This document shows positions 53,401 to 63,936 of a DNA stretch of 64,000 bases, piece after piece. The notes below the pieces were generated by a model that saw only the letters and a program-made list of their open reading frames with translations, did no database searches and was not told where the DNA came from. The stretch lies in NCBI GenBank assembly GCA_014526335.1, contig JACTAT010000006.1, positions 1,938,738 to 2,002,737 of the forward strand, read 5' to 3'. Every line of letters begins with the position of its first letter. Within the stretch, counting starts at the first letter, position 1. This DNA is from Chrysaora quinquecirrha. Taxonomy: Eukaryota; Cnidaria; Scyphozoa; Semaeostomeae; Pelagiidae. Position numbers and translations under genes: made by a program.

Positions 53401-55037
53401 AAATCGCACAGAATTAGCCACGCTGGTGCGAGAAATTGCACGGAAATGCTTTAGAACTAACTACTACCTCCACAAATGTGAATCAGTATGTTGGAAAACG
53501 GACGCAAAAATTTCTACAGTTTCTTAAACTTCTTCCTCCTAGTTCTAAAAGTTGCTTGACTTTTTGGGTGTCTAGTTCTAGGTTTCTTATAAACCGGTTT
53601 CTTATAAAAAAAACCGTGTAAGAAGATAAACATACCCAGTTGTATATCCTTTCCTGTTTGTTTTTCAGATGCTTCGACATTGTAGTCAACTTCATCAGTC
53701 CTTGGTTGAATTCTCTCATAATAATCAGGTCCAAATAGCTGATTTTTCATCAAATTCATTTTAGTTTTAGCTTTCTTTTTCTCTTCTTTTTTGCGACAAC
53801 AATACCGACAGCAACAGCAGCAACAAGCTGCTATTATCAGCAAAAGCACAGATCCAGCGATTGCTAAGCTGGCAGTTGGAGGTACTAAAATAAACACAAA
53901 GCGTTATTAATGTCCCACTTGTATGGTACTTTTATTTTGGACACAAGAGTATTCATTATTTGCTATTTCTGTTTGCAAATTTCTGTTGCTATTTCTTATA
54001 CATGTCCTTATTCAAATAGATCATTTTGGTATGACGTCAGACAGCATTAAAATTTTTCAAAATCACATGATATCGAGTTTCTGATATGAAAATCTTACAA
54101 AGCAGCCAAAACTTAGTCTAGGGACAAGTTTCACTGTCCTAGCACTTGGGTACTTAATTTTATGATTATTCAAAGTTCCCAATTTTGACCGCAAAAAATT
54201 AACTTGGTGAAACTTCTTACCCCACACGGTCAAAGCCCTTATAAAATTGTGAACTTTGAATGCTCGTAAAATCGATTATACAAGCACTGAGATACCAAAA
54301 CTTTGCACCTAGACTAATTTTTGGGTGCTTTATACGATTTTCGCATCGAAAAATTGATATCTTGCGATTTCGAAAAAATTTTTTTCTACCGAAATGATCA
54401 ATAGGAGAGCATGCACGCTTTTGGTGGGTATTAGGGTAAAAATTCTTGCACATTAAGAGATTTGAAAATCTTTTCCCAATTTCCATATCTTTAATAAATC
54501 TCCTGTATTACTTTGTATAACTGCTAGTTGATCCATTTGGACCAATATTTCTTTATATAGTTTTATGTTGAAATTTTTCATGGGTTAACTGTTCTTGTTT
54601 ACTAATTCATCCCAAAGATGAGGTGCTCAGATGGATAAATAGCCTTTTCAGAGGGTCTAGAAGCCAAAATGCTGTCACCCAATGAAATTGGGCTATAGTT
54701 TTAGTAAATGTTTATCTTCCCCCTAAAAGTTTACAAACATTGAAAGGCTGTTTATAAAACTTGACTCTGCTAGGCAAATATGATATCAAATTGACTCTAG
54801 TTAGAAAGCTCAAATGAGAATATCAATAACAAACTAAAAAATTGTGGTGATTTTCTTACTTGGTAGTGTCTTTAGAAATGCCCACACAATATTAGCATAC
54901 TTGATGATGAACTTTACGAATTCATTATTCTTGATTCCTCCAAGCTTTCCTGTCGATGAACCAGTGATATTCTTTGTAACATTTGATCTTTCAAGAACAT
55001 AATGGGTTGACTCGTTGAATTGTTTCAAGTATACCAT
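49015..55037 (-). CDS. Synaptotagmin B (Syt1-like, two C2 domains)
   Basis: Six exons: 55037-54860, 53884-53636, 52508-52348, 51564-51334, 50781-50652, 49334-49015; all GT/AG and in phase, 422 residues (human Syt1 has 422). Order: luminal N-terminus with NxS/T sites (VTKNITGSS), membrane span ASLAIAGSVLLLII followed by CCCCCCRYCC, basic linker, C2A (ASDIPAADLSGFSDPY; DYDRFSGHD), C2B (STDEDGYSDPY; DYDKGEKGE). In C2B loop 3 the last usual aspartate is glutamate. The C-terminal WHxL motif is WHRI. Exons of 161 and 231 bases are the same length as in synaptotagmin A, so the two genes are tandem duplicates, but they are well diverged. An untranslated first exon may lie near 55930-55970. Role by family: Ca2+-triggered membrane fusion. 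Confidence 0.93.
50160..50570 (-). repeat. (GAT)n microsatellite in synaptotagmin B intron
   Basis: About 400 bases of imperfect GATGAT with GATAACGATATT interruptions at near-regular spacing. The long open frames here (poly-Met, poly-Ser, poly-His) are artefacts. Confidence 0.9.
50895..51292. mobile_element. TA-flanked MITE, GAATA subfamily
   Basis: The ends TACACACTTTTTTTTATAAG and CTTATAAAAAAAAAGTGTGTA are inverted. The left end repeats TATAAGAATA. Internal motif copies are TTTAAGAATTATTTAAGAAT, AAGAATAATC and AAGAATAATTTAAG. So the subfamily motif is AAGAAT where relatives have AAGAAAC, AAGGAAC or AAGCAAC. It lies in a synaptotagmin B intron, ending about 40 bases from exon 51334. Confidence 0.75.
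51850..52190. repeat. Dispersed repeat with GTCAGACGAAAAAAGC core
   Basis: The words TTATGGGGTTTTGGAATCTG, CAAGCTGATTGGTGTTTAAA and AGTGTCAGACGAAAAAAGCT are shared with 21600-21930, 13135-13240 and, in part, 58860-58945. It is non-coding. Confidence 0.5.
52553..52725 (+). mobile_element. tRNA-derived SINE, GGCTCTCTGGTCATGCAG family
   Basis: It opens GTGCTGAAGAAGGCTCAACA, has the B-box GGTTCGAATCC and runs into an A-rich end after CCACTTGTGCAAAAATAAAA. It is the same family as the three copies at 61110-61660 but on +. It lies in a synaptotagmin B intron. Confidence 0.7.
52792..53171 (+). repeat. Inverted-repeat element, copy left of the membrane-span exon
   Basis: It is the reverse complement of 54018-54400 and internally palindromic as well. 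Words include TCATTCCGGTAAAA, GACCGTGTGGGGTAA, TGCGGTCAAAGCC and CTGACGTCATACCGAAATG. Confidence 0.7.
53243..53620. mobile_element. TA-flanked MITE, GAAAC subfamily, beside a splice donor
   Basis: The ends TACACGTTTTTTTTATAAG and CTTATAAAAAAAACCGTGTA are inverted. The interior matches 7305-7696. The element edge is about 15 bases from the donor of synaptotagmin B exon 2 (53635). Confidence 0.8.
54018..54400 (-). repeat. Inverted-repeat element, copy right of the membrane-span exon
   Basis: It is the partner of 52792-53171 (AGATCATTTTGGTATGACG ... ACCGAAATGATCA). The two copies bracket exon 53636-53884 in opposite orientation. Confidence 0.7.
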
Positions 55038-55082
55038 GGTTTGCCTGTTACAATTTCTCTGTATACCTGTTACAAAATAACA

Positions 55083-55325
55083 GAACTATAATGATAATAA
55101 TAATGATAATAATGACTTTATTTAAGTGTCAAGGTATTTAGCATTTCAACTAATTGGGGACACTGTCAGTTATTACCCCAGAAATTTGGGTACTCATTTA
55201 CTGACCTCGGAAGGATGGACAGCTGAGTTGACTGTAGGCTTGTGGAAATTGGTCCCGACGAGATTCGAACCCATGACCTTACGATCGTGAGACGAGTGCC
55301 TTGACCACTCGGCCACACCACTCTA
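55083..55325 (-). mobile_element. tRNA-derived SINE, TTAT-tail family
   Basis: On - it opens GAGTGGTGTGGCCGAGTGG (A-box of a Leu/Ser-type tRNA), with B-box GGTTCGAATC. It ends AAATAAAGTCATTATTATCA. The 177-residue open frame that crosses it on - is a chance frame. Confidence 0.75.
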
Positions 55326-56941
55326 ATAAATAAATCAGTCAATTTTTTCTGTCTGCAGCATGCAGTGCTGTGAACAAAAGGAAAACTGATAAGATTAAGG
55401 CCTCTTTGAACATACAAACTAGGGGACACCCACTCAGTCCCCCCTCTTCTATAATTTTGAACATAAGCCTTTTGTCCCCTTTCTCTCAACAAAAATAAAA
55501 TGCCCATCCAGTCAAGGTGCTTCAAATGAGGTCCTGGGTAAGATCTATTGTTTTTGGGCCAAGATGTTTTGGAGGAACATTGTGCTGCAGTTTGGCAACT
55601 TCTAGTGACAAGCACAAGGACTCTGATGTTCAAACATAGGATATAAATTAGGAGATTCTGAAATACATATCCAATCACTGTATTTTGCGCATTGTTCAAA
55701 ACATTATGAACAGAAGCAAAAATGCAGTGATTTTCTATTGAAATGAACTTCTTTAGATGACCATATCTCAGTCAATGTTTGACATATTTAACTGATTTTT
55801 GCACCAATAAGCATTATTTTTGACGCTCTTTCGCAAAATGATGAGCAAATTTCGAAATTCTAAAAATAGATTTTTGATGACGTCACAGTTGGGTAGTCTA
55901 TATCACACATAATACCTTGAAATTATACGTACCTATGAACCAAACTATTGATTCCTTCTTTCTGCCTACAAAATAAACGAGAAGTTATTAATAAACCATA
56001 ATTTTTATTTTTATTTTCAAAACTGACAGGGAAAGAGGACACTGCAAACACACACAAAGGCAAAAACACGACAAATGACACGGGCCTAACAAAGTTAGAA
56101 GGTGAGTTTAGGCTCAAAACCAAAACGGTCACAAGAATTTCAATAAAACAAACATCAGACATTATTTATCAGATAAAATCATCATTAGATACCTTGCTTT
56201 AAAACAAACCTGGTTTACAATATTTTCAGCGTTTATTTTTACAAATTTCTTCAAGTTTAAGCTCAATCTCGCAAAGCCTGCCTCTGTCTGCTGCCAAACC
56301 TGCACATGATCTCATGATTTTAAAAATTTGGCGCGTTGAATTGAATGTGCACGTGATACCGTGAGAAAATCTCCATAACAACGATTGGTATAAATCGTAG
56401 CTAAAAATTTTCCATTGAAAATTTCATGAAACTTTTGCGAAACATTAATTCACTTATACAGGTTAGGATAGGACAGGCTTTTTAATTGCAAAAGTTTGGT
56501 TTTTGATTAAATACAGTTTAAAAATTAAAACATTTAAAATCTAAGCTAAGAATTACAACGAAAAATTAAAACCATATCCACGCGGGGGGTGTCTTGATTG
56601 TTTGTAGTTAAAAAACATTAGAATCAGGTAAGATCTAAAATTATTTGTAAGAAATTAATTTGTGATAAATACCTAATGAATTTTCCTACACAGCAAAACC
56701 CTGCTATAGGTATGTCATGATGTAAAAGTTTTAGTAGCTAAAAAATTTAGCTTAGGGTTTATTTAGCTTCTGGTAAAGTAACTATATGTATTTTTATGGT
56801 ATTTTTTCCGTATTAAAATACAATAAAACTTGGCCAATGGTCAATTGAGTTTTAGCTAATAAACTAAAGATAAAAGTTTTAGTTCAAAATAAATTCATTA
56901 GCGATTTGAGTCCATTATAAGTTTCTAACTCTAGTACGAAA
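55326..56941. other. Intergenic region between synaptotagmin B and the E2F gene
   Basis: No gene was recognised. It should hold the synaptotagmin B promoter and the 3' UTR of the E2F-type gene. AT-rich blocks lie at 56500-56940. Confidence 0.4.
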
Positions 56942-59900
56942 TTAACTCTCCATGGCGTTCAAAGTTGTAAGTTTTCTTTGCGTTTTAACGGCATTACAAT
57001 TTAAGGGTATGTTACCCCTATCTGGGGTTTCTTCTGATGTGACGTCACTGTTCTTCTTTGGCAAAATTGGCATTGGAGTTTTGCAATTGTCTCTCACTGT
57101 AGAATTTCGCGCGCTTTTCGTCACGACAGTGTTAGCCAAACTTGGGACATTCTCCTTCTCAGAAACGAATATTTTAGGAAGAAGGTTCAGCGAAGACGTT
57201 GGAATTTTGATCATGTGAACAATGTTATCTTTCTTTGGCAAGTTTTGTAGAGTTGAAGACTGCAGAGCTCTTAGTTGTTGTGACTGCTTGTTAGAAGAAG
57301 GCCGGGTTGCAGTTGCTGAATTTACAAAATATGTATTTGACAATGCCTGAGTCTGCAATTGTATGCAATTTTGTTTTAGACCAAGCATAAAGCGTGCTTT
57401 AGTTGACTCGGCATCATTGCTTGAAGAGGCATCCTCGATGCAAGATTTCAACGTACCATTGGCAGAGCTAGATGTATTAGATGCAAGTTTTCTAGAAATA
57501 GAGGCTGGAATGCACCCATTTTGAACAGTAAACGGCGAAACGTTACGCTTTGGTGAAATTGGGTCCGTTTGAACACCAACTGAAATCTTCTGTACAAAAT
57601 TATTTGACGTTTTTCCAACGTATACGTGCCCAGGAGACAAAACAGGAGTACTGCTCAATATATGCAAATTGTCTCTGCTCATGTACTGAGACTTTCCACT
57701 GCTTTCTAACAATGCTAATGATTTCTCACTTGGTACAACGAAATCTTGTTTCGAACCAATGTTTCTTTGATTGGATAGTGGATCTAATGATTCTTTGATT
57801 CCTTGTGATACCGAATCATGATTGCATGAGGGATTAACTGATTCTATGTTTCGAGATTTCTTTGCTGTAGGTTCATCAGTTGCCATTCGATTCATCAAAC
57901 AACATCTTGAACTTTTATCCATGATTTCAGAAATATTTTCATCTTTCATGCAAGAAACTTCATCTTGTTGAGAAGCAGTCAGGAGGTCTAAGATTCGTTT
58001 GAAAAGTTAAGGAAAAAAGACCCCTACGAGAAATAGTCCTACCGAATTAGTTATTAGGTCCAAATGATCAAAATTATAAAACAAAAATTTCAGAAAACGA
58101 CTTTCTTGTGCTGTGGCGTCGTGGCCTAATCCAGCTGGCTTGTGGTGTCAGAGGCTCAATGATGTGGGGGTTCGAGCCCCAGCTACGGTAGCGTCATAGC
58201 CAGGGCCAAGAGGTCTCGTTAGTTAACCTACTATACTGACATCCTAGAGAATGGCGCTAAGTACACCATTTCACCTTCACTCGAACACAAGCTAAGTCGA
58301 ACTGATTTTACATTCCCATTGAACCTTGTTTTCATATAAAAAATCTCGAACAATTTCCTTGGTCCCTTAAAGGTTCGTGTTACCGAGAGTTAACTCCAGT
58401 TCTAAACACATACAAAACAATACATTGATAAACTTAAGCAACATTTTGAAAGGATATCATCTGTTTTATGAAGCTTGTGTGGAAATTTTTCTTGAAGTTT
58501 TCGGAGTTCTTCTCGAAACTCCCGCTCTCCAGGGCTCACAAGATCATCTAAGAAATTAAAAGATATATATATATCAAAAGACAGACAATCGTGATAAGAA
58601 AAGCAGGTAGGAGATAGATAGCCATTCTGACAACAGAATCTTCGGACATCATCAGCGTACGGGGTCACCAAATTTGTAGAAAACTCCAAAACTTGAATGA
58701 CTCAACATGAATGAACTTCTAACCCTGAGTCTAATTCTGCCATACGGCAACGCTTACTTGACAGCCAAGACTGTGCAGAAAATTACAGCAAGAATTGCTC
58801 TCAAACAGAGGCAGAGCACGATAATTATTTCGCTGAAGTGATTTAGAGTCTGTCAGACAGAGTTCTTTTGTTCACTTTGAGCCTTCGATTAATTCCACTG
58901 GTCTTCCCACTGCATCCTGCAAGCTGATTGGTGTTGAAAGTGGAGGAACGATGGAAAAATTTGTTATATATGTTAGTTAGTTTTACAAACCATCATGTTC
59001 TTGAAAAAAGTTATACTAAGTTTTTCAATTTCACCCAAGCATAGTTCTATAAAGTTGCCTCGAGTTCCGAAAAGGTAACCTTTACAAAAGACCTATGGTA
59101 ACAAAACTACTTACATGGTATCCCAACACTCTTTGCTGGCGATAGGGCATCATTGCAAACATCTTTAGCTATACAATCTGCTGCAGTCTGAGCTTCGCTT
59201 TCAATAGCGTCGTATCCTTCGTTAAAATTTGAGCTACAAAGTGATTCCATTGATCCAGCCAAAGAGCCATTCATATTGCTGCTGATTATCATCTCTGCGC
59301 TGGATCTCTTCCGGCTTATTGTTGCAGCAGATTTCGTCCTTGGAAGCTTGATTTTCTTTGGTACTAACTGATTGGCTGACATCGAGCGAGCACCAAGTTT
59401 TCTTATTGACTTTGATCCTATTTGAGAGAATAGATTACTATCATAATTTTGAGCTATTAAGTTATCAACTATTGCCTTGAAATTTTACGAGGATAAGCAA
59501 TTACTATTGGTAAAAATGCCAAGGGTTGTATTCAGTGCATCGAGTGGAAGGTAAGAGACGTTGAAGGTGCTGTGGCGTCGTGGTGTAACCCAGCTGACTA
59601 GTGGTGTCAGAAGCTCAGTGTGGTCAGGGTTCGAGCCCAGCCATGGTAGCGTCACAGCCAGGGTCGAGGTCTCGATTAGTTAACCTACTACTGAGATCCT
59701 AGCGACTGGCGCTAAAACACCATATCACCTTCACCTTCACCTTCGACACTTCGAGTTCATATGAAAAGTTACTTTCCAAAGCTGGCGAATGCAATATGAG
59801 GATAAGCCAAATAGATTTGTTATTCTAATAAAAAACTTACCAAGTTTGAAATCTGCAAGAGCAGTAGGCTGGCAAAAAAGTGAGTGTTTCGTTGGAGCAT

Positions 59901-62900
59901 ATGAATCAGAACCACTCAGAGTTTTTTCTAACGTTACTAAGGAAGAAAAACAATTATAACCATCAATAAATGTTTTAATCTTGAAGTCACAAAGTGTGCA
60001 TGTCAGCAAATCTGATAATATGACTCCCCAATAGGACGCTTATTGTCAGGACATTTTTTTCAAAGGAACCTTCAGGGATGTAAATCAACGAGTATACATC
60101 AATTTATACACGCAGTTTTTTTATAAGCAACCGCTTATAAGCAACCAAGATGTAGAAGACCTAATACTTGAAGCAACGTATAGTACCACAGTAAAAAACC
60201 TAAGCAACATTTTACATTTTAAATAATTTGTATCACTGCAAGCAACCGAGGATTGAAAAACATAGAAGCTATTTCCATTCATTTGCCGTTTAATCATTAC
60301 GTGAAGCATTTCATTGAGGGGTTTTCGTTTTACTTTCAATACAAAGTCTCTATATGGTGAACAATTAAATGGTACTTCTTGACTGATGTTATTTGTAGTA
60401 TTTCTTTGCTGTATATACTGGGTGTTTTTAGCGTGATGTTACATAAAAAGCTCAAAGCTATAGCAGAACTCCAAATTTGATGTTTTTCTAGCCTCTTTAC
60501 TTTTCTTAGGGCAAAAATATACAGTTAAAATTAAGCAACTAATAAGCAACTTTTGCTACTAAAAGTTGGCCATAAAAGATCCAAAAATAAGCAACTTTTT
60601 TAACTAGGCTCTAGCGAAGTTGCTTATAAAAAAACTGCGTGTAGTGGATCTATTCCAGTTTTGGTAATAATCTCTGATGATGTCATCTATCACTGCTCGA
60701 TTACATCGAAAACCGTCTATATCATTTTAATTACGCGAGTAAGCAGATTTTTACGCCATAGCCTTGCCTATTTACTACATATTTACGAAACTATTGGCTT
60801 TTTCTCATGACTATACACTTTTAAACCATGGACAAAGGATAAATACTTGCTACATTAGAAGTTTTTTGATGATGATAGATTTGGTTTACCTGTGTCTGGC
60901 TGCAGGGTTTTCAGATCAATACCAATCCATTTGAAAGCAGTTTTCCGCGATCCCGAGAATACGACTGTCTTTTCGATTAGCTGCATGCTCGTAAGAATGT
61001 TGGCAATGTCGTATAGACGCCTGACTTTTGCTAAAATAATAATTAAAAAATATTAAGATGAGAGGAAACTAGAGTGTATAAATTGTGTTACATTTCAAAA
61101 GATACATGTCATCGATATTTGTCATGAATGGCGAACACAAGGATAGATTTTTCCACAAGTGGCATACCACAGTTGATGGGATTTGAATGGACTGCACGAT
61201 TAGAGAGCCAACAATGATTCCACTGAGCTAAAGAGCTCAATGAAATCGCCGAGTAACTCTCCAGCCCAAAGCTCTCCTCCCGTTTTGACTTTTTTGTGTT
61301 TCGGCTACGTTAAGCCTTCTTCAGCAGCATACATATATATACTTGTTTGCCATGAATGACGAACACAAGGATAGATTTTTCCGCAAGTGGCATACCAAAA
61401 TTGATGGGATTTGAAGACTGCATGACCAGAGAGCCAACAACGATTCCACTGAGCTAAAGAGCTCAATGAAATCGTCCAGTAACCTTATGAGTCATACAGC
61501 CCAAGGCTCTCCTCCCGTTTGACCTTTGTGTTTCGGCTATGTTGAGCCCTCTTCAGCACCATAACTATTTATGAATGTTTTCATGAATGGAAATACAACT
61601 CTTCCACAAGTGGCATACCTTGATTGATGGGATTTGAACCTAAGATTGCATTAGTTGTGTAAAGATACGATAGAACCAACGCTAGCCAGTAGGAACTGTT
61701 AACTTATGTTGACATGCCAACAACTATTCAGAACTCATAGGATAGAGTTTACTGCTGTCGCAAGTGCGCTCATGTCGACTTCGACTGACGGGAATCAGAG
61801 GTCGAATAATCTTTCTGGAACTATGCGCCGACTTATGGGAGACAAAATGGAACCAGATGCCAACTGTTTGCCAGAGCGCCGATGTCGACGGGTCAGTTTC
61901 GATGAATAAGTTCCAAAAGATCGCCGATAGGGAATCGACAACTACTCCTGACTGTCCGCATAAGCCTGGCTTTAATTAACAGAATCAAGTATTAAATGTT
62001 AAACTGAAAAAGTAAGGGGAGCAATCAAATAAATAAATTACTAACTTTTGTTTTTGCCAAGTGGATCTTCCGTCACTTCGATTACTTCCCTTGCCGCCTT
62101 TTCTAATGCCACAGTTTGGTCCTGAAGAAATTTAACAAATTTGTATCAATGAAATCCAAATACGAGGGGTGTAAATGGAGGTAGTCAGCATGCTTCACGG
62201 AGAATTGAAATCGATTTTCACGAAGAACGTATAGTTTGGCTTTGGCACTTCACATTTCACGCTTGATACTTGTTCACGTTTCATGAATTGTTTTTGTTTT
62301 CTTTCAAGTTTCCACACTTTAAAACACCTCTTGTCAAGTAACACGAATATACTCCATCCCGCTTGAAATAACGGCAATGTTGTTCAGATTTCTCAGTTAG
62401 CATAATAATAAAAATCCTAAAAAATTATATCATTTAACTAACCTTCGATACGATGAAAAGCATGAGCAACTTCTGGCAAAATATACCCAGTGATTTATTT
62501 TTTCGTTTTTGGACTCTTCTTCTAAAAATGAGATCACAATAATCATATAGATTAATGCATGGTTACGTATATTAACTAAGAAATAAAATAAAAGACTTGC
62601 TCTAAGATGAAAAATTGCCACTCATCATTGTGATGTCACAATCTGACAGGAGCATTCGCACAAAAGGTAATTGCAAATAATAATTCTTTACGGACCTTTT
62701 CTGTACGTTGAAGCAAAGTTCCAATCATTTTCATCTTGTTCTGAAACCATGATGCCATTACGAAGCCAAACTTGTGGTACTTTCTGCAAAAATAACATTG
62801 GCATAAGGAGCAAGTGAAAAATGCAGACTTTACAGACTTTTCAAAACTGGCATGAAATTTTGCTCTAAAACCCAGCAAACCAAAAGAAAGATGGATGAAT

Positions 62901-63936
62901 GCCAAACAGCAAGGGGATGAAAGTGAAAACATGCATTGTAACACCCTTTGAAAAGTATTTTCCCTTCTGCCAAAGTTTAAAATGGACCTAATTTATACCC
63001 TCATAATTACTTTGCCTAGTAAGAAAACAAAGGCATGGCTTAATAAAGAGAAAGAAAGTGGGCTAGTGCGTACAACATGGCTGATAACTTGTATAAGCAC
63101 AATTTGAATAAGCACAAGATGTGGAATATTTTTCTTTTACTTAAGATTAATAAATGTTTATCCATCAAATAAATAAAACCTAAAGTAATGAGGCAATTAC
63201 GCTGCAAAGTGACGAGATGATGAAGCAAAAAAGACGGATTTTTGCTTCGTCTTCTTGTTGCTTTGCAGCGTTACTGCCTCATTACTTTACTTTAGTTCAT
63301 TCGCCGCAAGAATCAAAAGATCCGACAGGACAGCCTGCAGTTCGTGGCCTTTTCTCTTTATCAATCAAATAAAACATACTCTACTTACAATTTGAGTTTG
63401 ATGTTCAGTTAAATCTTCTAAGTTACCATCGGTGTTGTAAATTTTATGGGCTAAGGCCTGCAAACAATTAATGACAATTAATAATTATCCATAAATCACA
63501 GTCGGTATAGTCAATTCACCTAGCCTTCGTCTGTTTCATAAACATGTGGCTAGACTGCTGAATTGCTGAAAGACTGACAATTATTAGAAACGAAATGAAA
63601 AGGAAATGGGGTTCTAACAAACCAAGAACCTAAAAAAGTCAGAGCATAAGTCAATCATCATCAGAGAAGGGTTCAGGCACTCATTGCACTAGGCCATCCT
63701 ACCCAATCACTCGGAATGCAGAACTTTCTGAGTGATGAACAGAATATATAGATGTTAATAAATACGTAGCTGTAGCAAGACACAAGACACTATAAAAAAT
63801 TCACCAATAACGGTAAACGGTTATAAACCTGGTTGGGCTGTGACCCCAACCTTGCAATACTGAAGTCTTTAATCATAAACAGAAAATAAGGGTACATGAG
63901 TGTGATGTACCTTTGGCAGGTCATACTTTTCCTCCT
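56942..63936 (-). CDS. Atypical E2F (E2F7/8-type) transcription factor, partial at the right edge
   Basis: Exons read: 62521-62443, 62121-62046, 61030-60890, 59936-59841, 59417-59115, 58547-58434, 57987-56942 (stop). Phases fit throughout. Less certain upstream exons are 62783-62705, 63457-63389 and 63936-63911. The core [47 protein letters not shown] and [11 protein letters not shown] is a winged-helix E2F domain. Its form ([23 protein letters not shown]) is that of the second DNA-binding domain of E2F7/E2F8, nuclear repressors of cell-cycle genes. No dimerisation or RB-binding box is visible downstream. The tail is long, Ser/Asn-rich and basic ([12 protein letters not shown]). The donor ending exon 58547-58434 is weak (GTTTAT). 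The first DNA-binding domain should lie beyond 64000. Confidence 0.8.
58117..58279 (+). mobile_element. tRNA-derived SINE, TTCACC-tail family
   Basis: It contains GGCGTCGTGGCCTAATCCAG, B-box GGTTCGAGCCC and the end word CACCATTTCACCTTCACT. It lies in an E2F-gene intron. Confidence 0.75.
59567..59746 (+). mobile_element. tRNA-derived SINE, TTCACC-tail family
   Basis: It contains GCTGTGGCGTCGTGGTGTAA, B-box GGTTCGAGCCC and the tail (TTCACC)3. It is the best-preserved copy in the window, in an E2F-gene intron. Confidence 0.8.
60107..60643. mobile_element. TA-flanked MITE, GCAAC subfamily, longest copy
   Basis: The ends TACACGCAGTTTTTTTATAAG and TTATAAAAAAACTGCGTGTA are inverted. AAGCAAC recurs at least eight times. 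The centre (ACTGCAAGCAACCGAGGATT, TTTCCATTCATTTGC) is homologous to the centre of the GGAAC subfamily. It lies in an E2F-gene intron. Confidence 0.85.
61110..61660 (-). mobile_element. Three tRNA-derived SINE copies in a row
   Basis: Two nearly complete copies (about 61110-61330 and 61335-61565) and one partial copy (61575-61660), all on -. On - they read GTGCTGAAG...GGCTCAACATAGCC, TTTAGCTCAGTGGAATC (A-box), ATTCAAATCCCATC (B-box) and GGTATGCCACTTGTGG. Tandem arrangement suggests nested or repeated insertion in one spot. Confidence 0.7.
61661..62045. other. E2F-gene intron remainder
   Basis: Short + frames at 61706-61979 overlap but have no recognised domain and lie antisense in an intron. 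They are not called as genes. Confidence 0.4.
63180..63298. repeat. Long hairpin in E2F-gene intron
   Basis: TAAAGTAATGAGGCAATTACG and CTGCAAAG on the left are met by CTTTGCAGCGTTACTGCCTC and ATTACTTTA on the right. The stem is about 45 bases, with mismatches only near the loop. Confidence 0.8.

Noticed and set aside
55166..55699. 177-residue open frame on -
   Set aside because: It is assembled from a SINE and flanking non-coding sequence; there is no domain, and it lies between genes.
56952..57218. Open frame on + opposite the last E2F exon
   Set aside because: Antisense shadow of a 1-kb exon that joins in phase to the upstream exons.
61706..61979. Two overlapping small frames on +
   Set aside because: No recognisable protein, inside an intron of the E2F-type gene, next to SINE copies.
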